Shown here one piece after another: positions 13,157-25,350 of a stretch of DNA of 64,000 nt; the stretch's first letter is position 1, and every line of letters begins with the position of its first letter. The notes beneath the pieces were generated by a model. The model ran no database searches, had not been told where the DNA came from, and was given only the letters and a program-made list of their open reading frames with translations. This stretch comes from Siphlonurus alternatus (lineage: Eukaryota > Arthropoda > Insecta > Ephemeroptera > Siphlonuridae): assembly GCA_949825025.1 (NCBI GenBank), contig OX463778.1, positions 24,547,551 to 24,611,550 of the forward strand, read 5' to 3'. The translations under genes were made by a program, and so were the position numbers.

Positions 13157-15519
13157 CAGACTGGCAATTCAATCTACAGCTTCACTTCCTGGCGCCTTTG
13201 AGTGAACAAAGTGCCGTACATCCTCCCTCCTCCTCTCTTTCCATTTGTCCCCCGGCCTTTCGACCAAACATTACCACCACCGTGCGTCGTACTGTGTGTC
13301 ACATACTGCTGCTGGCCCGTAGTTCCTATATACTATCTATATAGATACTTCTAGACTTCCAAGAATGAAATCATCTAGCCTTACAATTTCCTTTGATATT
13401 AAATTCTAGATTTTACAATTGCTCATGTATACACTGAGAATGTTAATACATCCTCTTGGTGTTTCTAGCAAGCAGAAAAGCACTTGGGCTATCCAAAATA
13501 TAAGAAATATTATGGTTTTGACTACCTAACATTTAACATGCATGTGATTTTTCACGCTACCAAGATGATACTATTTTAAAAGTATCATGTTTGTTTTATT
13601 ATGGAATTTAATCTTGAGGCAGTATATCATGTTTCCATTAGCAGACACCATTACCTGAGGACGTGATATAAGGTAATGGAAAGAGAATGTGGGCAATGTT
13701 TACCCTTATAGCCTATTTTCTCTACTTACACTGAGAAAAAAACTATACAGAAGATATAAAGAGAGTTTCAAGAAAAAATATCCCAAATTCTAATTTACAA
13801 TACCCGTTCTCCATAAAGGATACAAGAAGAGGAGGGTGGCTGTTGTTCCCCTGTGACGTCAGGATCTCGTGAGAAAATTTGGAAGAAGTAGAGAGTACCA
13901 TCCGAAATTTCTCGGGGAATCGAGACCTGTATAGCAAGAATGACAAGGGGGAGACTTGCCAGATGATTGAAGTTAAGTGAAGTTAGGCAACGTGTTCAGC
14001 ATCAAAATTTAGTCTCCAAGCATCATTTGGTCAATTTCCTCTCCTTTTTCATGTAGCCCGCTCCATTTAGTTGATGTGTGACTCTCGAGACAACTTGAAC
14101 TTTATTCCTGCTCAGTTCATGGGTATTTGCCACGCAGTCTATAATATATATATGTTGAAACATCAATTGCCAATCAATTGCCATGCTCGTCTTTTATCTC
14201 TTCCAAAATTATAAATCTAAATCTTTTTAACCCTTATAGCTTCATCAAATAAGGCATAAATATCCATCGTGACCATCCATGTTGTCTATATAGAAGTGAG
14301 AGGTGTATAGTATAAATCATTATTAAAGTACTTATAGTTAATTCTTTTAACTTTATTCGTTCTTTATGCTACATGATGTTATATTATAGTTTCCACGATG
14401 CGTACTTGTTTTCTCCGTGTACTCACGTGAAGCACATTTCTTTGGTTATCTGTAGGACGGTCCCCACAGGGTCAGCCTGCAAGTCTCGCTGGATGTTTGG
14501 TCAACAAATAAGTGTCAGCCGAGTGCTATTGATTCCTTGTGTTGACTCTACAAAACACGACTGGCCAATCCCGAGAGGTACGTGCAGCACCCCTTGCCCT
14601 TGATCAAACACATTTGTCTTGGACAGGTTTAATAACAGTCAAATGTTGCTTGTCATGATGCCTTCATAAATCTTTCCAAGCAATTTTAGTAAAGAAATGT
14701 TCTAATATCAAAATATAAAAGATATTAGAAGACCCACAGGAGGTATGTATCGTTTAAAATTGGTCCTCTGCAACTACAGGGGGCGGGTTTACAGCCAGAG
14801 AAGGTTAGAGCTCTGATGGACAAATTCAACATTTCAATTTAGGGGAGGCATTTACCACACTTCCATAGACTGCGAAACAATGCCTTCAATCAGAGATAAC
14901 ATTTAAGTGTTAAGTTTGTAAATCTTCACGCCTCTAATCTATGCAACCAGTTTTGCTTTGATTGTACAACTTGTCGCTATGCACTGAGTTTTGTAAGCAG
15001 CAATTTCTCTACGACTTTTTGCAAACATTTTCCTGAGTTTGCATGTTTGTACTGATGTGATTTTAAGAAATTACAGAGTAATTAAGAATTTGATCACTAG
15101 ACACTGCGGGACGAAAAGGTTTACCTGGCTTGACAAAAGATGATACCTTTGGCAAAACGAAATAAGCTGCCTTTAACAATGGCCTAAAAAACACGACATT
15201 TTTTTTTTTAATTTCATCATGCTACTAAAAGTTGAGTAGCCATGCGTATATATTAAGTTACATTAAAATTAAAAACTAATGTAAATAATAATATAACAAT
15301 AAAATTATTTACATTCAAACTGGAAACAGCATATACCAGCATCACATTGAAGGCAAAAAAGACGCAAACAGACTTTTTTTTTTTCAAGTACAATGAATAC
15401 ATTGTACGTATCATGCCATAAAATCGTATTAATTTCTTTTATTAATAATATACTTTCTATAAACCAGATATTGCCTATCCATTTGAATACGAACCATATT
15501 AGTAATAATGGTAATATTT

Positions 15520-15524
<5 letters not shown>

Positions 15525-15618
<94 letters not shown>

Positions 15619-16215
15619 CTATATTATATTATATTATATTATATTATATTATATTATATTATATTATATTATATTATATTATATTATATTATATTATATT
15701 ATATTATATTATATTATATTATATTATATTATATTATATTATATTATATTATATTATATTATATTATATTATATTATATTATATTATATTATATTTTATT
15801 GTATTGTATTGTATTGTATTGTATTGTATTGTATTGTATTGTATTGTATTGTATTGTATTGTATTGTATTGTATTGTATTGTATTGTATTGTATTGTATT
15901 GTATTGTATTGTATTGTATTGTATTGTATTGTATTGTATTGTATTGTATTGTATTGTATTGTATTGTATTGTATTGTATTGTATTGTATTGTATTGTATT
16001 GTATTGTATTGTATTGTATTGTATTGTATTGTATTGTATTGTATTGTATTGTATTGTATTGTATTGTATTGTATTGTATTGTATTGTATTGTATTGTATT
16101 GTATTGTATTGTATTATATTATATTATATTATATTATATTATATTATATTATATTATATTATATTATATTATATTATATTATATTATATTATATTATATT
16201 ATATTATATTATATT
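15525..16215. repeat. Compound satellite: (TA)n, (ATATT)37, (GTATT)63, (ATATT)20
   Basis: 15525-15610 is mostly TA dinucleotide. 15611-15795 is 37 pentamers ATATT (one ATACT), followed by one TTATT. 15801-16115 is 63 uninterrupted GTATT units. 16116-16215 is 20 ATATT units. The long ORFs in all three frames here arise because the pentamer has no stop codon in any of these frames. Confidence 0.97.
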
Positions 16216-16884
16216 ATATAAACTGTATAGTATTAAAATTGTGTTCCATATTAAAATTGCTGTTATTAAATTGCTACGATCATTATTTTTTTGTTCACTT
16301 TCAGTTTGTCTCGCTAAATATACGCTATATATAACAATTTTGCATGAAATTGGAAGACTCTTTCTATTGATATACTGTTTACAAGGAAAATAATATCACT
16401 CACAGTGCCAAACATTGCGGAAAATATAATAAGCTTGCTACACGTCGTCCGATGTTTAATGAGCAGCCAAGAGGAGAATTCTGACGTTATTGAATAGAAG
16501 CTGAAAATAACTTTTATTTTTTAATAAGAGAGTGGGAATAATTTTAACGTTACAGAGTTTTTTTTCTTCTACTCAATTTTTTTATCGTTTTGTAATAAAA
16601 AAGGAAGTAACAGAGAACTCAGTAAAATATATTAAAAAATCGTTTTATGATCGACTTTGTATGTAACAGCTTCATGGAAACACTAAAATGTAAATGAGTA
16701 TGAGTTATTTTATTGACTGAAAGGGGAATAAAAATTTATGCTAAAATAAATTAATAGCTTGTATTGGAACATGAGAAAAAAGGAAAACTTTACATTCTTT
16801 ACAAAGGCTAAAATAATTAGTACCCTGATGGATGATTGATGGATTGCTGTTTTCCTGAAAACTGCATAATAATATATATTAATA

Positions 16885-16890
<6 letters not shown>

Positions 16891-16957
<67 letters not shown>
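16891..16957. repeat. (TA)n microsatellite
   Basis: AT dinucleotide tract. Confidence 0.95.
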
Positions 16958-16961
<4 letters not shown>

Positions 16962-18541
16962 TATATATATATTGAGAATGTTATTAAAAATTTTAAAACT
17001 TCAGTTTAATTCAATATTTATTGATCAAATACCAGTACATAGTGCATTCGCACTCCATTTATGTTTATCAAAAAAATTCAGTTTTATAGAACTATAAAAT
17101 ATTTTTTAAGAGTGCATTTTTTATTTTGACGGTGCACTGCAGTGTAACTACCCAGTGTTTGAAACGCCTTGATTGCTACTGCCCACGGTCGTAAAGCCAG
17201 TAAATCCCTGCATTTTACGTCATTTTCTCCGCCGCCTTTCAGCTTTACGATCCTTCCCTTCGTACATGTCAGTAAAGCGGGCTTGCAAACCTGCAGGGGC
17301 TTGCCGCTCTCACTGCAACTTACCGCTATCCTCACGAGAGAGCAGCACCATCTGGTTTTAGGGGTGACTTGTGTTGTGGCTGTATAGATGTCAGTACTAT
17401 ATCCTTCTTGCTATTTTACCGCGACTTCTTACAACATTTTAAAATGTTGCAAGTTTCAATGAAAATATTTTATACTACAATCTTGAGAAGTTGGAATAGT
17501 TAAGGGCGCAAGCGCTCGTTTCATTTACTCAACAAGACCTAAGGTAAGCATTCTGAAGTCGAGCGCTTGCACCACTATCGAGGGAAATGTGAACTGCAGT
17601 TTCTTGACTCAAAAAATTCTCATTTAAGTCTTATGTCATGTATGGTCAATGCATTTATGACCACCAACTTAACATTTTTTTTTATGACCTATTCATTTCA
17701 AACTTTATGTAAGAACAAAAATACAATTTTAAATTCTGAAAAGAGTTATAGAGTTATATCTAACTTTAAATTATTCTTTGAATGTTTTTTTTAGTATTAT
17801 TGATCAGGTATGCATTTTGCTTAGAACATGGCAATATAGTCAGTGTTTTGGAAGGGATCACCACAACAAAACCCAAAACAATTAAAGTTAGAGCACGATC
17901 GAGGGTCGGTCAAGGATCGGAAATTTTAGGTAACTGTTACTTATTAATTACGGCCAAGTACCCTGTATTAGAGTGCATGCAGCTAAAGAATGCAACTAAA
18001 AAAAAAGCAATAAGCAATAAGTTGTTTTTTTATTCGAAATCGAAGTTAGTTTGCTTAAACAGCTAGAATGTGTTAAATATGATAGAATTTCTTACTCAAA
18101 TTACTCGAGTCATCATTAATTAGGAAATGAACAGTCATAAATGGTAATAATAAATATTAAATAATGATAACGCTGAGTGTATACTTGCTGTCCCACTATT
18201 TTTTTTTTTATTAACAGTAAGATTGTTTAGACTACCAACTGTACAAGGAATATAAAAATTTTAGTACTTAAATGATTATACTGATTTTACAAACAGGCCT
18301 ATATATAATTACATTGATTTTGACTTTTCCTCTTTCAAATTTTGTCCAAAATACAAGAATGATGAATTCTTTTTTTCTCAAAAGTTTAAATGTTTTTAAC
18401 TACACATAGCTTTTAAATTTAAAAAATTAAATAGTTATCACTTATACCGATCACCCACCCCATCTCCTCCTTTCCAAAGGTTGTGGTCGAGGATAAATGA
18501 AATAATAAATTTTTGGTGTACCCGATTGCCTTCCCCTGAAA

Positions 18542-18550
<9 letters not shown>

Positions 18551-18585
<35 letters not shown>
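18551..18585. repeat. (TA)n microsatellite
   Basis: TA tract after an A-run. Confidence 0.95.
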
Positions 18586-18588
<3 letters not shown>

Positions 18589-19785
18589 TTTCCCTTTTTT
18601 GCAATGGAGGCTTCAAGTGATGCGCTTTCGCTGTGCAATTGTTTGTCGCTAAGGTCCATCTTGCACTTGAAAATGAAGCAAAGTGTTTTTTTAACTTTTC
18701 TCGGTTATAAATCAAGTAAAAAATCTAAATCTTGAATTATCTACTTTATTTTTCAGTTTAGACCAAAGTTCCGAAAAGGAATTATCCCTGAAAAATCTTA
18801 TTCTTGGTGAAAAAACGAATTCGCGTTTTTTTTTTTTTACATAGGTTTGGTATAGCGGGTGGGATCACCGAAAAATCAGCTGACTTGAAGCCTCTATTAG
18901 GAAGCTGGAAGCACAGTTGTAAATAACACCATTCTTTATTACATGGTAACACTAAGTATATATTATATATATATATGCAGTTTATATAATATTTGTGCTT
19001 ATAACCGTTTATAAAAATAAATTACTGTTCGATCGGTATTTTGTTCAAACTTATATATGATAACAAATTTAATACAATAAATTCACATGCAATAATTAGC
19101 TAAAATACGCAAAATATAAATTTAATGTTATAGTGGTGACGCTATAGAAAAGTTTCATTTTCAGTTTTCACTATCTCTGATGCATTCTAATTGAATCGGA
19201 GAAGGGTAAAATAAAATTTATATTAAATCAATAATAAGATTAGCTTTTCTGCAAATGGATGGGATTTATTTTACTACCTCGTTTGATAACAAGCACACTA
19301 AATTAAAAGAATGAATTTATAACAGTTCTAATATCAGTGTAAAGTTCTCTGTTACTAAGCCCATATTATATTTGCGTATAATATAGAACATGAAAATCCT
19401 GGCCGTGCATTTTTACCCTATTTATGGAGGACAAAAAAAGGCCTGTTTACAAAAATCTGACAAATGGACTTGCACGCATCGTCACAAAAACTAAAAAATG
19501 ACGTGGTTGACGTGGCGAGATAAATGGTCATCGTTAACAGCAAGGCTGGTGCGCACCCGAGGGTTGTGGCAGCTGACGTGATCGCCAGTCCCCTAGCAAC
19601 GACGGTAAAATTTATAACTATAAATGAGACTGTCCACGGGTATGACATTATTAATTAATTTAATTAAAACAAATCAATATAACACAGTATTTTTCTGGGT
19701 ATTGGCAGTCTGGCATACAACCAGAAGCTTTCAAAATGTCACATGAACAAAATATGCGTGACTAATTTCCTAATTTATAACAAAT

Positions 19786-19806
19786 AAACAAACAAACAAA
19801 CAAACA
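19786..19806. repeat. (AAAC)n short tract
   Basis: About five CAAA units. Confidence 0.85.
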
Positions 19807-20658
19807 ATATGCATAAGGAAATGTCCACACTAAGCTAGACTTAACTTAGGGTCCTATTTTTTTTTATAACAAATACAATCATGTCCAATTAATATCTATC
19901 TGGCCAGAATTCTTGTTCTCGGCTAGAACAGTGATTTGAATTAATATCACCAACGGTAGACATCTGGCTTTATCACTTTACCTTATCACTAACACGTACG
20001 TGTTTTGTATACGTAATGTATACACTTGAGTTCAATCTAAATGCGACTTGACTATACAGATGTCATACGCTCTGTATGATGCTGACCTAGGTTACTAGGA
20101 TTTGTGTTGTCGCAGGCATGCGTGACCAAAACGTTGCACAAAGCGAAAAGATTCTGTGAGTGTGAATGTCAACATGGTCGCATATTACTGAGAAAAGTTG
20201 TGCGTGGGGAAACTGGATTCGTACTTGTCTTTCATCTGATGATATAGTAAAAGGTTATAAGTTATAATATTAACACAGTGAGAAGACTAAAGGACTTAAC
20301 TGTGCAAAAATAAAATGAAAACTTTAGCCTTCAGTTTGAGAAGTAAAATTATTTATATTTAAAGCAGCATGATTTTTGTTTATTGTACCCTGCATGCTAA
20401 ATAATTATAATTATTATCTTCACCTGAATATTGTGAATATGCTTGCTTTCACTTGCAATTATTTAATTTTAAAATTACAGCAGTACAACATACCGGCCCG
20501 CATAATTAAACGCTTTAATCTAGTTAATGCTGCATGGTGGATAATATATTTGTCTTATTGAACTCTGTGATGTTGCAAAATTTAAATATTTTTATTATCT
20601 GCAAGTCATAAGAAATTTTATTTAAACGTCCCGATGCTTCTAGTGTGGTGGCAACTTG

Positions 20659-20976
20659 AATGGACAATTTTGCATGACATTTTTTTATTGCAGAAATAGA
20701 GGGTACCAAATTATGCTACTCTGAATTTTTTCAGATTTTTTTGAGAGCGGGAACTATTTTTAAAAAAATATTGAAAGTCCGTTTTATGACGTCACGGGCG
20801 TTTAGCGCCTATCCTTTTCTTAAGGACAGACTCCTCGTGACGTCATAAAATCGACTTTCAATAATTTTTTAAAAATAGTTCCCGGTCTCTAAAAAATCTA
20901 AAAAAATTCAGAGTAGCATAACTTTGCACCCTCTATCCATTTCTGCAATAAAAAAATTTCATGCAAATTGTCCATT
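20659..20976. mobile_element. Fold-back element, AATGGA...TCCATT family, copy 2
   Basis: Ends AATGGACAATTT and AAATTGTCCATT. Same internal signatures as the copy at 7057, including GGGTACCAAATTATGCTACT and GGGAACTATTTTTAAA. TGACGTCA is at 20787-20794 and 20838-20845, again exactly 51 bp apart. Confidence 0.82.
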
Positions 20977-21011
20977 GTACAGAAAAATACTATTTAAGAT
21001 TTAAAAAGATA

Positions 21012-21112
21012 ATTTAGAGGTGTTCGTTCTCCTCACCGAGGTTTTCCACGGTTCCCTCAGTCTCTCCTCAGCGAATACTCGGACGCGTAACAGGCCGTCG
21101 TCACTTTCCTTT
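21012..21112 (+). repeat. Dispersed insect-type repeat fragment, copy 1
   Basis: Contains TTAGAGGTGT, GAGGTTTTCCACGGTTCCC, CCTCAGCGAATACTCGGACG and GCGTAACAGGCC, shared with the minus-strand copy at 51587-51745. The GAGGTTTTCC...GCGAATGCTGGGATG pattern resembles dispersed non-LTR-related repeats I recall from insect genomes. Class (SINE or LINE 3' region) not determined. Confidence 0.6.
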
Positions 21113-22739
21113 ACTCTAAAAATTTAATGGACATTTAAAAAGCAATGAAAATACACATCTTCTATATCATCTGAAGAAGTGTGAACTGCATCAGTTTTTG
21201 TCTGTCTGTATACCTGTCAGTCATCTTCTGTGTTTTTTTTTTTAACTATTTATTTTGTAGTTTTGCAAGGAAGTTTTTACACAATTTTCCCACAAAATCA
21301 AATTTTTTTAATCGATCAAACACATTTTCCTGATTAATTTTGCAGTGTTAAAAATTTTGCAGCATGCAACCTGAGCCGCAATTGTTTCCTCGTTTCTTCT
21401 AAGTATTCGATTTGCATGTCACCACGCAGTCGTGTGTAAAATAATGGTGTAAGCAGTTAGCTGGGAGGCACAACAGAGAAAACTTTATGATCTTAACTTT
21501 ATCCCTTTTTAACGAGTTTAGCAATGAGGTCGTTAATAATAATATATACAAGTACAGGATATTTGCGGTATTTTATTCTTTGATTAATATACTTCTTTTA
21601 AAGTTCATTCTAAGATTTCCTTTTGAATGTAGTAAGTATAATTTGCATTTTATGACCTGCTTTGAGGCTACAGTACTTTGCTAAACTTTATTCCTTAATC
21701 ATATTATTTCCATGAAATGTTTATTGGTGATTAGAGTATTACATGCAATAAAGCTTTGCACTGCGACAGGTGCACACTCAAGTGCATGGTAAAGTTAGTA
21801 GCAGCATTTTGCATTAACCTAGACTCAGTGTCAACATTATAAAACCCTCGGCTTTAATGTACTGCAATGTAAGTATAGAAGTCTGTTGTTTTGATATGAA
21901 GATTCAAGATGTTGTCATAACAGCCGTCTGTTGGATTGAGGAACGTTGAACTCCGAGAGCCGCAAGTGATGTGAACAATATCATCACTATGACACATCGG
22001 GGGCAAATTTGATGATAGAAACGTGTTTATAGACGAGTTTATAAATAAAATAGTTACATTAAACAGGAATATAAAGTAGCAAAGTTACTTCAGTGTGATA
22101 GAAATGGAAAAACAATATTTGATAGCCAATCATTGAACGTTATCAGCGTAGTGTGATGTCCACTCACCTTAAGAAAAAAAAAAAAAAGCGAGCAACGTTG
22201 TAGCGGCTAATATTGACGTGTACTGACATGTTATGATATAATATAATAATATATTTTTATTTATATATTCTATTGTTAAGATTTAAGATAGTCCGTTTGC
22301 GGAAGATACAACATTTGCATGACTTATATACATTCATTTTTCATGCAGACACACAAACGCTGCACGGCTGTCCATTTCCAATATTGTAAATAGTTATATT
22401 TTTATATATTGTGTTTTCCGCAGTTCATGAATAAGAAGGGAAATATTCAGGTTTCTTACTGCAACGCGGAGTCACCGTCAGTCTAACTTAAAACCTGGAT
22501 ATCTACAGTCATGAATGTCTCCCTCGTGAATCAAGCCCTATAGATAAATTGATTTTTTTTTAAATATATTATAGTATTTCCCAGTTCCTATTCCTTTGCC
22601 TCAGTGCAAAATACATTATAAATCGTCAAAAAAATTATCGTGCAGTATCTAATTTATATATAGAATAAATATCAATACTATAGTAAAGAATAAAATTTAA
22701 ACTACCGTAGTATTAATAATAAGTGTATATGAATATATT

Positions 22740-22991
22740 GAGTCGCCGCAGATCAAAAGGGTTTAAATCCAAGCCCAACTGAAATTCAATTTTTAAGCCT
22801 CAGTTACATCACCAAAAAAATTTTCAGACCACTTTTGAACCTGGATTTGGAAAGACAAGTATAGTTAACTTTCCAAATCCAGAAGTTCAAAAGTGGTCTG
22901 AAAATTTTTTTTGGTGATGTAACTGAGGCTTAAAAATTGAATTCCAGTTGGGCTTGGATTTAAACCTTTTTATTTTGATCTGCGGCGACTC
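22740..22991. mobile_element. Near-perfect 252-bp palindrome with GAGTCGCCGCAG ends
   Basis: The arms (GAGTCGCCGCAGATCAAAA inward to CTGGATTTGGAAAG) are almost identical, differing by a few substitutions and short indels, with a loop of about 14 bp. Such low divergence suggests a young hairpin MITE. No coding sequence. Confidence 0.8.
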
Positions 22992-23710
22992 ATATGTACG
23001 AGCGACAAAATAAACAAATTGGTTGAATATGAAAGACAATTGCCCTTACGTCTTACGTAATGTACACAATATGATAAATATGATTATCCATTTTAACACA
23101 ATTCATAATTTATGAAATACAATGATTTGCAATTAGTTATGTTAAAAATTAAGAAAAATATAGAAATAAGAAATTCAATCTGTGTAAATTTTACATGAAA
23201 TTCAAAAATTCAAATATAAAGATTTTTAATTAGTCATGCTATCTATCTAATAGTGAGTGTAAATACGCATCTTTATAGGCTTTCGCATTTTACATTCAAT
23301 TGATTTTGATAAACTTATTATTTTCCCCTCCAAAATATGCATTGAGCCCAATAAACAATTATTATTATTGTAATGAACAGTAAAAAAAAAAAAAAAAAAC
23401 TTTGAATAACTTGACTTGAAATGTCATATTATATTTCAATAATTTTATTAATGTATACAGTGTATATAAGAGATGCCTGATAATGTTATTATATGGCAAC
23501 TTTTAGTGTGTGTTAGCATCCTTATAATATGTCAGTCACTTTACTTGAAGGTACGTAAATTTGCCTAATTAGACAAGCATGACGTGCGAATTTATAGTTG
23601 AAACTAAACACCTTACTTAATACACACAACAATGGCCGACAGCTCCTATTTGAAGAACAAAACTAAACAATACGGATACTTCTTCTTCATTCAGTTATTA
23701 TTTCGAATCA

Positions 23711-23855
23711 CGGACCAAATACCCCCGGACCAAATACCCCCGGACCAAATATCCCCGCCCGGACCGGATGAAATACCCCCGGACGAAATACTCCCGGACG
23801 AAATATCCCCGGACGAAATACTCCCGGATGAAATACCCCCGGACGAAATACCCCC
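23711..23855. repeat. Tandem 15-16 bp array at the left tip of the giant fold-back
   Basis: About ten units of CGGACCAAATACCCC / CGGACGAAATACCCC with variants. The mirrored array is at 26503-26646 on the opposite strand. Open reading frames through it (repeating PPDE / RTKYP peptides) are products of the repeat. Confidence 0.85.
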
Positions 23856-25097
23856 TTGTAAGTGGAGAGGGGTGGGTGACCAACGCGGGAGGGGAAGTTG
23901 ACTTTATTTATAAAGTCTGTTTTTCTGTCGTTTGTCTGACGTCACGCGCGTCGTATTAAAGAAGGAAGTTAGTAACGCCATTTTCCGCAACAAATATATA
24001 TCAAATAATATTCAAAGTATATTTATAGTTAATGCCGTATCAAGATCTCAAAATGTGTCTTTAATTTTTTTATACCAAAACATACTCAAAATTGTGCCGC
24101 AAACAAACGATTTTTGTATAATTATGCCGCTATGCTTACTTTGATTGTGCGGCAATTATAAATTGTCTCAGCGTTTTGCAGCAAGATTTTGAAGGTTTTT
24201 AAACGATTTTAGGTTTTTAAACCTAGGTGTGCCCCTAGCGATTTGAGCAAAGCCCGAAATTAACAAATACTTCGGGCTTTGCTCATTTAAATTTGAACAT
24301 TTCTAGAAGTGCATGCTCAAATCGAAAAGAGCAATCCCCGACGAGAAGTTTTATTTATATTGGGCTTTGCTCATTTAAATTTGATCATTTCTAGAAGTGC
24401 TCAAATCGAAAAGAGCGAACCCCGACGAGAAGTTTTATTTCGGGGTTTGCTTATTTAAATTTGCTCATTTCTTGCCCAACTCGAAAAAGGCAACCCCGAC
24501 GAGAATTTTTATTTCGGGCTTTTCTCACTATTTTGATCATTTCTAGAAGTGCTCAAAGCAAAATGAAAAATAATAATTGGAAATTGTACCGTATTATAGC
24601 AATAAATAATAGAATAATGTAAATTTATTAATATTTTAATAATAAATGTCACTTTTTTAATTTATTGATAAAATACAAATTTAACATTAATAGCATGTAT
24701 AGTAATTTTTTTTTATTAAAACATTTCTTTCTGTATTATTCAAGTCATATTGAAAAAATACGATTTTTTCACACTGAGAGACACTTTTAATTTTTTTAGT
24801 ATCATTTTTTTATAATTAAAGGGTATGATTACAATTTATATACTCTAGCAATGAATCCCAGGTTGCAGATGAACAATTTCTAAGTTCAGACGACGTACCA
24901 TACATGACAAAGAAAAGAGTGTCTCAGATCAGCAGCAGCATTAGCAAATTCAAAGCAAGGTTTTGTGTTTTGCAACTACAAGAAAGGTTGCCAATCTAAA
25001 ACATGTTGTGCAAAGAAAAAATTTAGATGAATTTTAAAATGCCATGATAGTAATCCCTGCAAAAATAAGTCAAGTTCAGGTAATAATCAGGTATAAT

Positions 25098-25350
25098 ATT
25101 TATTTATTTATTTATTTATTCATTCATTCATTCATTCATTCATTCATTCATTCATTCATTCATTCATTCATTCATTCATTCATTCATTCATTCATTCATT
25201 CATTCATTCATTCATTCATTCATTCATTCATTCATTCATTCATTCATTCATTCATTCATTCATTCATTCATTCATTCATTCATTCATTCATTCATTCATT
25301 CATTCATTCATTCATTCATTCATTCATTTATTTATTTATTTATTTATTTT
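25098..25350. repeat. Compound microsatellite (TATT)5-(CATT)52-(TATT)5
   Basis: 25101-25120 is TATT x5, 25121-25328 is CATT x52 without interruption, and 25329-25348 is TATT x5. It lies in the loop of the giant fold-back element. The 124-aa ORF through it is an artefact of the repeat. Confidence 0.95.

Noticed and set aside
15393..16393. ORFs of 237-313 codons in three overlapping frames
   Set aside because: Produced by stop-free pentanucleotide repeats; the peptides are repeats of ILYYI and VLYCI type.
19500..19610. X-box-like GTCCCCTAGCAAC in an unremarkable region
   Set aside because: One position departs from the RFX consensus and nothing around it supports a promoter.
23632..23959. Pro/Asp/Glu repeat ORFs at the fold-back tip
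   Set aside because: Translations of the 15-16 bp tandem array; mirrored copies exist at the other tip.
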